A DNA stretch of 18,710 bases from JBBDKV01 sp040879165 (GTDB lineage: Bacteria > Patescibacteriota > Microgenomatia > UBA1400 > PJMF01): assembly GCA_040879165.1 (NCBI GenBank), contig JBBDKV010000021.1, positions 1 through 18,710 of the forward strand, in the 5' to 3' direction. The notes under the pieces were generated by a model. It saw only the letters and a list, made by a program, of their open reading frames with translations, was not told the origin of the DNA and ran no database searches. This document shows, in pieces, positions 14,185-18,710 of this stretch (within the stretch, counting starts at the first letter, position 1; each line of letters starts with the position of its first letter). Both the position numbers and the translations under genes were made by a program.

Positions 14185-16296
14185 ATGTCAAAAAAGGAAG
14201 AGGGTTCTCAGTCTCAGCTTGCTGATCAAGAATCAAGAACGCAAACAAGTATTTCTCGAAGGTTGTTTGTAAAATCTGTAGCGGCCTTTGTTGGTGGAAC
14301 AGCGGTTGGAGGCTTTCGTTTTCCGCACTCCGCTACTGCGATGGCTAGTGAAAATACTCCACAACATTCTGAAGAGGAATCAGAAGATTCTAAAAAGGAA
14401 TTAGAATCAGCGCATACCCAGCTAGATTTGATAAAAGAAGATATTGATCGCATCTTTCATCGTAATCAAGATTCATCTGAGGTAACTATTTCAAGTTGGT
14501 TCGATGTGGCTAAGCCATATCTATCAGAGCCAAAGGTTACTAAGCGAGAAAATAGTCAAGATTCAAGAATTGATGTGTATGATGTGACAGCGGTTGCCCC
14601 AATCGAGGGCGAACAACAACTCGATTTTGCAGTCCAAGTGCAAATTTTTTCAGGTGGTGAATATCCTTATTTTGCGTATAGATATGGCGAACAAGAAGTG
14701 TGTTCTATATGGTTTACAACAGATGGCAAGCCTGTTTCAGATGATCCTGATCAGTTGGGCGTTGTTGTGTATTATCCAATGAATACTTTGCCCATGTCTA
14801 AATCGCTGGAAGAAGTAATTGGCCTTCACGCAAAGCACTTATTTCCAGCTGCGTTGCAATCGATTCTTGATGTATCAGCGTTTACAAAATGGAACCAAGT
14901 TTTACATAGTGGCAGCACTGATTTAAAAGAAAGATTTATAACTTGGTTATTTCCTCCAGAGGAAGATGATCAACAAGATCATGCATTTACTGGAGGCTTT
15001 GTTAGTCATGATCAACTGCCATCAGCACATATAGGCTGGCAATCAGATTGGGCAGAAGAATGGAGAATGCCTGGTTATAATGAAAATTATTTAGTAGACA
15101 TACTCACGCATGAAGCGGCGCATGGCACGCTGCTTCCGTTTGGTTCTATGCAAACACAGGAATGCATTGGACAGGCAGCCGGAATTGTCCAAACCTTAAA
15201 AATGGCAGATCAGGGCTTGGTTGATACAACGTTGCCGTATGAAATGTTGTACAGCACGTATTTTTCACCATTTCGACACGCAGGTAGCCAGAGGCAAGGA
15301 GTGCGACCTGGAGAAATAATTGCTCATTACCCGTATGACGCAAACTTTTTTTTCTACTTGCTTATGCAGTATGGACGAGAACTGGGAATTGATACTGAGC
15401 AAGCCTATGACGGAGAGAATAATCTCAAATCAGAAGTGATAATTGAGTTGTGGGAACATTTTACAGAGGGCTGCTATTACTTGAGAGAATTGTTGTCAAT
15501 TGAGGAGTTTGCCGAAACGTTTCGCAGCGTCTATGAGCGAGATGCTACTCAAAGTTATCAATACATTAGCGATGCCGTTGGTGATAGATCTATAATCCTA
15601 GCTATTTTGGCGTATCAGCTCAAGATGCAGGGAAGTAGGGATTTAGAAGCGGCCATCCAGCAGGTAGTCTCAACTTCTCTATCTCCTTTAGATAGCCATA
15701 TTACTTCATATATTCTTCGAGTTTTTAATCCAACATTGCAAGAAGGAACTGCTCAGATATCGCAACAAATAACAAATTATCTGTGGCAGCGAATACCAGT
15801 TGAGAGCGATGGTGAAGATACGAGTGATGTTGAAATTAAGAACGATGCTGATGTAGAGATGGCAGTGATTGATACCAGCGATGACGTTTTTGACTTTGTT
15901 TTGGCACAGAGATCAAAAAAGATTGAGGGAAGTAAATATCCAAATTCAGGCTACCAAATTCTTAAATGCTTCAATTTAGGGCCACTACAGCAACGCCTAA
16001 ACACCGATCAGCTAATAGAGTTGCGGAAAACAGATGAAGCTGAAAAAGTACATATTTCTATACGGAATGAATCCGGTCGTTTTTATGCAGAGTTTGACGA
16101 TCAGGAAAACTTACTTCTTCCCGTAACAGATGAGGAATATTACGTGCTTATTGCAGAAAAGGAGTCTAATTTCTCACAGCTTGAGTTGATCCGTCCATTA
16201 GAATGGAAGGTAATTGATGTTGTGCAAGAAGAAGAGTCTGTGCCAGATGGCACTGATCAACTAATACCTTTTGTAAAAAATGACGCGATGATGTAA
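14185..16296 (+). CDS. Tat-exported zincin-like protein (HEAAH motif)
   Basis: A 703-residue protein I cannot assign to a named family. Residues 24-30 read SRRLFVK, a textbook twin-arginine motif, followed by a hydrophobic stretch (31-44) and a likely cleavage site after AMA (54). The protein is therefore probably folded, possibly with cofactor, before export by Tat. Residues 55-90 are Glu/Ser-rich. H309-E310-A-A-H313 in DILTHEAAHGTLLP fits the HExxH zinc-binding helix of zincin metallopeptidases; E326 (QTQECIGQAAG) is one candidate third ligand. Residues about 340-525 look mainly helical, as in many gluzincins. Residues about 550-703 are acidic and of unknown fold. It could be an envelope or secreted protease, or a non-catalytic metal-binding protein. 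The gene looks more AT-rich than obg or the surface genes. It converges on the surface gene at 16371. Confidence 0.8.
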   Translation: MSKKEEGSQSQLADQESRTQTSISRRLFVKSVAAFVGGTAVGGFRFPHSATAMASENTPQHSEEESEDSKKELESAHTQLDLIKEDIDRIFHRNQDSSEVTISSWFDVAKPYLSEPKVTKRENSQDSRIDVYDVTAVAPIEGEQQLDFAVQVQIFSGGEYPYFAYRYGEQEVCSIWFTTDGKPVSDDPDQLGVVVYYPMNTLPMSKSLEEVIGLHAKHLFPAALQSILDVSAFTKWNQVLHSGSTDLKERFITWLFPPEEDDQQDHAFTGGFVSHDQLPSAHIGWQSDWAEEWRMPGYNENYLVDILTHEAAHGTLLPFGSMQTQECIGQAAGIVQTLKMADQGLVDTTLPYEMLYSTYFSPFRHAGSQRQGVRPGEIIAHYPYDANFFFYLLMQYGRELGIDTEQAYDGENNLKSEVIIELWEHFTEGCYYLRELLSIEEFAETFRSVYERDATQSYQYISDAVGDRSIILAILAYQLKMQGSRDLEAAIQQVVSTSLSPLDSHITSYILRVFNPTLQEGTAQISQQITNYLWQRIPVESDGEDTSDVEIKNDADVEMAVIDTSDDVFDFVLAQRSKKIEGSKYPNSGYQILKCFNLGPLQQRLNTDQLIELRKTDEAEKVHISIRNESGRFYAEFDDQENLLLPVTDEEYYVLIAEKESNFSQLELIRPLEWKVIDVVQEEESVPDGTDQLIPFVKNDAMM

Positions 16297-16340
16297 GCGT
16301 GTACGTTCGTTTGTCCGCTTGTTTGTTCGTTCAAAATGAC

Positions 16341-16383
16341 AGCTTTCTTAGTTCATCACCGATAGCTTTGTTAATTCACCACC
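16341..16383. repeat. 20-bp imperfect direct repeat at the 3' end of the right surface gene
   Basis: AGCTTTCTTAGTTCATCACC (16341-16360) and AGCTTTGTTAATTCACCACC (16364-16383) match at 17 of 20 positions with a 23-bp period. The second copy contains the stop codon and last codons of the surface gene; the first lies beyond it. The stretch just left of it (16304-16331) is a low-complexity run of GTTCGTTTGT-like units. I see no hairpin terminator for either convergent gene. Confidence 0.75.
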
Positions 16384-18710
16384 CACCAATTAAATTCTAT
16401 GGGCTCGTCGATTGTCGAGTCAATTCCAACGATAAATAATTCGTCTTCTTGTTCTTTGATATAGAGAACCTGATTTTTGGTGCTCCCTCGAGGAGTGATG
16501 TAAACAAGCGAGTTTTCTGTTACTTTTTCAGTATGAATGGTTAGCTCCACAAAGCCTTGTGGCAAGGTGGCAACACCGGAAGATTTATCAGTGGTGATTT
16601 CCAGCGTTTCACCATCCTGATCAGCGTTATCTTCTGGATTTCTGAGGTCATCATTGCCGATGCCGATGCCGCCGCGGAACTGCGCGTAGCCTTCAGAGTC
16701 GAAGCTGGCGACTGCTTCTCCTGATTCGTCGATAATTTCGAAGCGGGAGCGGCGGACTTCACCAGATTCGGTAGCCACGCCTGCAACTTGGACTTGGAAA
16801 GGGTTGCCGAATTCTCTCGGTTGGATGAGGTTGGTTAGTAGTGTTTCTTCAACTTCGACCTGACCAGCCACGCGCACATCACCAGTGATCGTGACTTGAC
16901 CAGCCTCTAGTGTCATCAGGCCAGCCAGGAGATCGAGTTTGCCAGATCCGGATGGTTGAATAGCCAGCGTTGGTGAGTCAATGCCAGCAGGCATGTATTC
17001 GATGATGCCGTCTGAGAGGTGGAGGCCGCCGACGGTGAGTTGGCTAGTACTGACTCCCTGGGAAATACTGGCCGTGCCGTTTACAATCAAGTATTTTTCA
17101 GCGATCAGCGCTGCTGCACCGAGCACCACATCATCTTCTTCAAGTGCAAGGTCAGCTAGGCTAGTGGCGTACAGCTCTGTATTGTATGGATCGTACCCTG
17201 CATCTTGGACTGTATCTGCGGCACTAGCTGGATCAGCATCATCAATCGTTGTGCCTCCAGGATTATAGAAAGATTCTAAAAGTCCTGGTCGTCTAAGTGA
17301 GGTATCAATTTTAGAATCAAAGTTGTCAATCCGTTCAGCAAACAATGTTCCAGAAACTGTGGCATCCATAAACTCAGCAGTCTGCGCTTTAACCTGTTCT
17401 AACTCAGCCATTTTTGCTTCCAGCTGATCCATGCGAGATGTTCCCCGGACTATGAGCGATGGTTCTCCTGATTCGTCTTCTTCAGAACCTATTACCACTT
17501 CATCAGCATACAGGGTGCCAGAGATGGTTGCCTCATCAGCCAAGAGTGAACCCAGCGAACTCTTTCCGGAAACAGAGAGTGTGCCTGCTACAGTGGCACG
17601 GTCACTAACGGAGAGTGTGGCAAATTCTGCAGAGTCACTCGCTGTGATAGCTGACCCCTCACTTTCAGCCACCTGCCCCGACCCACTTGCCTCATACCCC
17701 TCCATCTCACTCTGCACAATTCCTGTAATATACTCACCAATCTTTTGTCCATTAATTCTTAAAGCATTAGTAACATCAAGATTAGTAATAGTAGCAGATT
17801 GTTGTACAACTAATTCTCGAGTGTTAGTCAGTCCTGCAATAAGACGAGCAGAGGTAGCCTTAGCAGCAGAGATAATAGATTCTTGCACAGAGCCAGAGGC
17901 AGCAGTCACTTGATACTGACCCTGCCCATTTACAATCAGTGTTCCATCAGTGTGGAGACGGGCGTGAGAGGAGAGCTGAGCAGAGTGAGAGCTCAGGCGA
18001 GTGGTATTGGAAGCGATGATGGTTTGTTGTTCTTGGATGGCTCGTATGTTAATAGCAGTCAGGTTGGGGTAATCGATACCTTGAATGCTGCCATCCTCAT
18101 TATATTGAACTACTTCTGGAATGTGTGGAAATATTTCTTCAGCAATTAACCCCACACGATCATTAGTTCTTCCTGAACGCTGGCCACTTTTGTAATTATA
18201 CATAACAGGTCTGAGTTGCATAACTTCTGCTAATCCATAACTGAGGTCAGCAACATTTTCCTTGTATTTAATAGATGATGTACCACAAGTGCCGTCGAAC
18301 CACGTAATTGCGCCATCCGACGGTTCATGGCACAGAGCTACATTACCAGTATGATTTGTAAGACCGTCCACATGTAGTTTTGTAAAAGTTGCAGTACTCG
18401 TCCCAATCCCTACATTGCCATCAGGATTAATAGTCACTGTCTCAGACTCAGAACCAGAGTCACCTCTCCAGAAGCTGATAGTGGGATTTGCTTGATTACC
18501 AGTAAAGGTGAGTCGTTTAGCTTGATTTGCATTTGAGCCTTTAGAGGTCAGCCAAAGTTGTGCTCCAGTACCATTGAGAAAGCCAACGTCGTATGTGCCA
18601 TCCTCACTTGCCAGTAGACCACCATCTTCAATGTATAGTTTTGCTCCAGGATCACTCGTCCCAATGCCGACGTTGCCATCATTCCTGACAGCAAAAGCAG
18701 TACCTGCACC
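16371..18710 (-). CDS. Tail-fibre-like surface protein with internal S74 chaperone domain (N-terminus off the right edge)
   Basis: The frame is open from 18710 to TAA at 16371-16373: 779 residues, of which an ATG at 18437 (residue 92) is internal. Residues 1-140 carry two GNVGIGT-type repeats. An S74 (endosialidase intramolecular chaperone) domain spans about 145-230: SSIKYKENV at the start, with Ser and Lys spaced as expected for self-cleavage, then LRPVMYNYK, DRVGLIAEE and the conserved NIRAIQEQQ helix. About 550 residues follow: a coiled-coil-like stretch, SGTL-type beta repeats, another heptad region (RMDQLEAKMAELEQVKAQ), and a C-terminal module (NSLVYITPRG...EFNWWVVN) that I recall as common in CPR surface proteins. 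The C-terminus is intact. It is probably a trimeric surface fibre, related to or continuous with the gene at 1-5725. Confidence 0.85.
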   Translation of the reverse strand, partial: GAGTAFAVRNDGNVGIGTSDPGAKLYIEDGGLLASEDGTYDVGFLNGTGAQLWLTSKGSNANQAKRLTFTGNQANPTISFWRGDSGSESETVTINPDGNVGIGTSTATFTKLHVDGLTNHTGNVALCHEPSDGAITWFDGTCGTSSIKYKENVADLSYGLAEVMQLRPVMYNYKSGQRSGRTNDRVGLIAEEIFPHIPEVVQYNEDGSIQGIDYPNLTAINIRAIQEQQTIIASNTTRLSSHSAQLSSHARLHTDGTLIVNGQGQYQVTAASGSVQESIISAAKATSARLIAGLTNTRELVVQQSATITNLDVTNALRINGQKIGEYITGIVQSEMEGYEASGSGQVAESEGSAITASDSAEFATLSVSDRATVAGTLSVSGKSSLGSLLADEATISGTLYADEVVIGSEEDESGEPSLIVRGTSRMDQLEAKMAELEQVKAQTAEFMDATVSGTLFAERIDNFDSKIDTSLRRPGLLESFYNPGGTTIDDADPASAADTVQDAGYDPYNTELYATSLADLALEEDDVVLGAAALIAEKYLIVNGTASISQGVSTSQLTVGGLHLSDGIIEYMPAGIDSPTLAIQPSGSGKLDLLAGLMTLEAGQVTITGDVRVAGQVEVEETLLTNLIQPREFGNPFQVQVAGVATESGEVRRSRFEIIDESGEAVASFDSEGYAQFRGGIGIGNDDLRNPEDNADQDGETLEITTDKSSGVATLPQGFVELTIHTEKVTENSLVYITPRGSTKNQVLYIKEQEDELFIVGIDSTIDEPIEFNWWVVN
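18656..18710. repeat. 55-bp exact direct repeat, right copy ending at the window edge
   Basis: Identical to 46-100 (offset 18,610 bp). It ends exactly at the last base of the window, the behaviour expected where an assembler stops at a shared k-mer. Confidence 0.97.

Noticed and set aside
1..18710. The whole window as a complete circular plasmid or phage of 18,610 bp
   Set aside because: The end repeat would allow it, but rho and obg are chromosomal housekeeping genes. There is no replication, partition, terminase, capsid or integrase gene, and the repeat starts at base 46 rather than at base 1.
1..18710. Recoded stop codons (TGA as Gly), as in some CPR lineages
   Set aside because: TGA ends the AbrB-type antitoxin exactly at the toxin start, and no in-frame TGA is found in the long ORFs, so the standard bacterial code applies.

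Overview
The window looks like a chromosomal segment of a Candidate Phyla Radiation (Patescibacteria) bacterium. The evidence is the gene mix: Rho, a compact Obg with a non-standard insertion, a LysM/M23 peptidase, an O-antigen-ligase-like membrane protein fused to TPRs, two PIN toxin-antitoxin pairs, and very long tail-fibre-like surface proteins with GNVGIGT-type repeats and an S74 chaperone domain. TGA, TAG and TAA all act as stops, so the code is standard. I cannot name the lineage below this level. No rRNA, tRNA, CRISPR array, insertion sequence or phage structural cassette was seen.

Layout. Positions 1-5725 (minus) hold an uninterrupted, left-truncated giant ORF of more than 1,900 codons. 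It has an N-terminal membrane anchor followed by tail-fibre-like beta repeats. A 442-bp non-coding gap follows. Then come rho (6168-7655, plus) and a membrane-anchored LysM/M23 endopeptidase (about 7767-8903, plus). Next is a core of obg (9657-10892, plus) bracketed by two minus-strand toxin-antitoxin operons: RHH antitoxin/VapC at 8942-9582 and AbrB-type antitoxin/PIN toxin at 10931-11658. A 714-codon O-antigen-ligase-like/TPR protein (minus, 11812-13953) ends at a clear hairpin terminator and diverges from a Tat-exported HEAAH zincin-like protein (14185-16296, plus). The right edge (16371 to 18710, minus) is the C-terminal part of another tail-fibre-like protein with an internal S74 domain and an intact C-terminus.

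Two themes stand out. First, most genes have a recognisable -10 hexamer 6-8 bp before the start codon and no Shine-Dalgarno sequence. This points to widespread leaderless transcription and changes the start call for at least two genes. Second, the last 55 bases of the window are identical to positions 46-100, in the same strand and the same reading frame of the two surface-protein genes. Either these are close paralogues in direct orientation about 18.6 kb apart, or they are two pieces of one gene of about 2,654 residues and the window is a repeat-bounded or circular assembly path.

Functionally the window is dominated by the cell envelope: two giant surface fibres, a peptidoglycan hydrolase, a glycan-polymer-type membrane protein and a Tat-exported metalloprotein. 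Two housekeeping genes (rho, obg) and two stability modules are interspersed.
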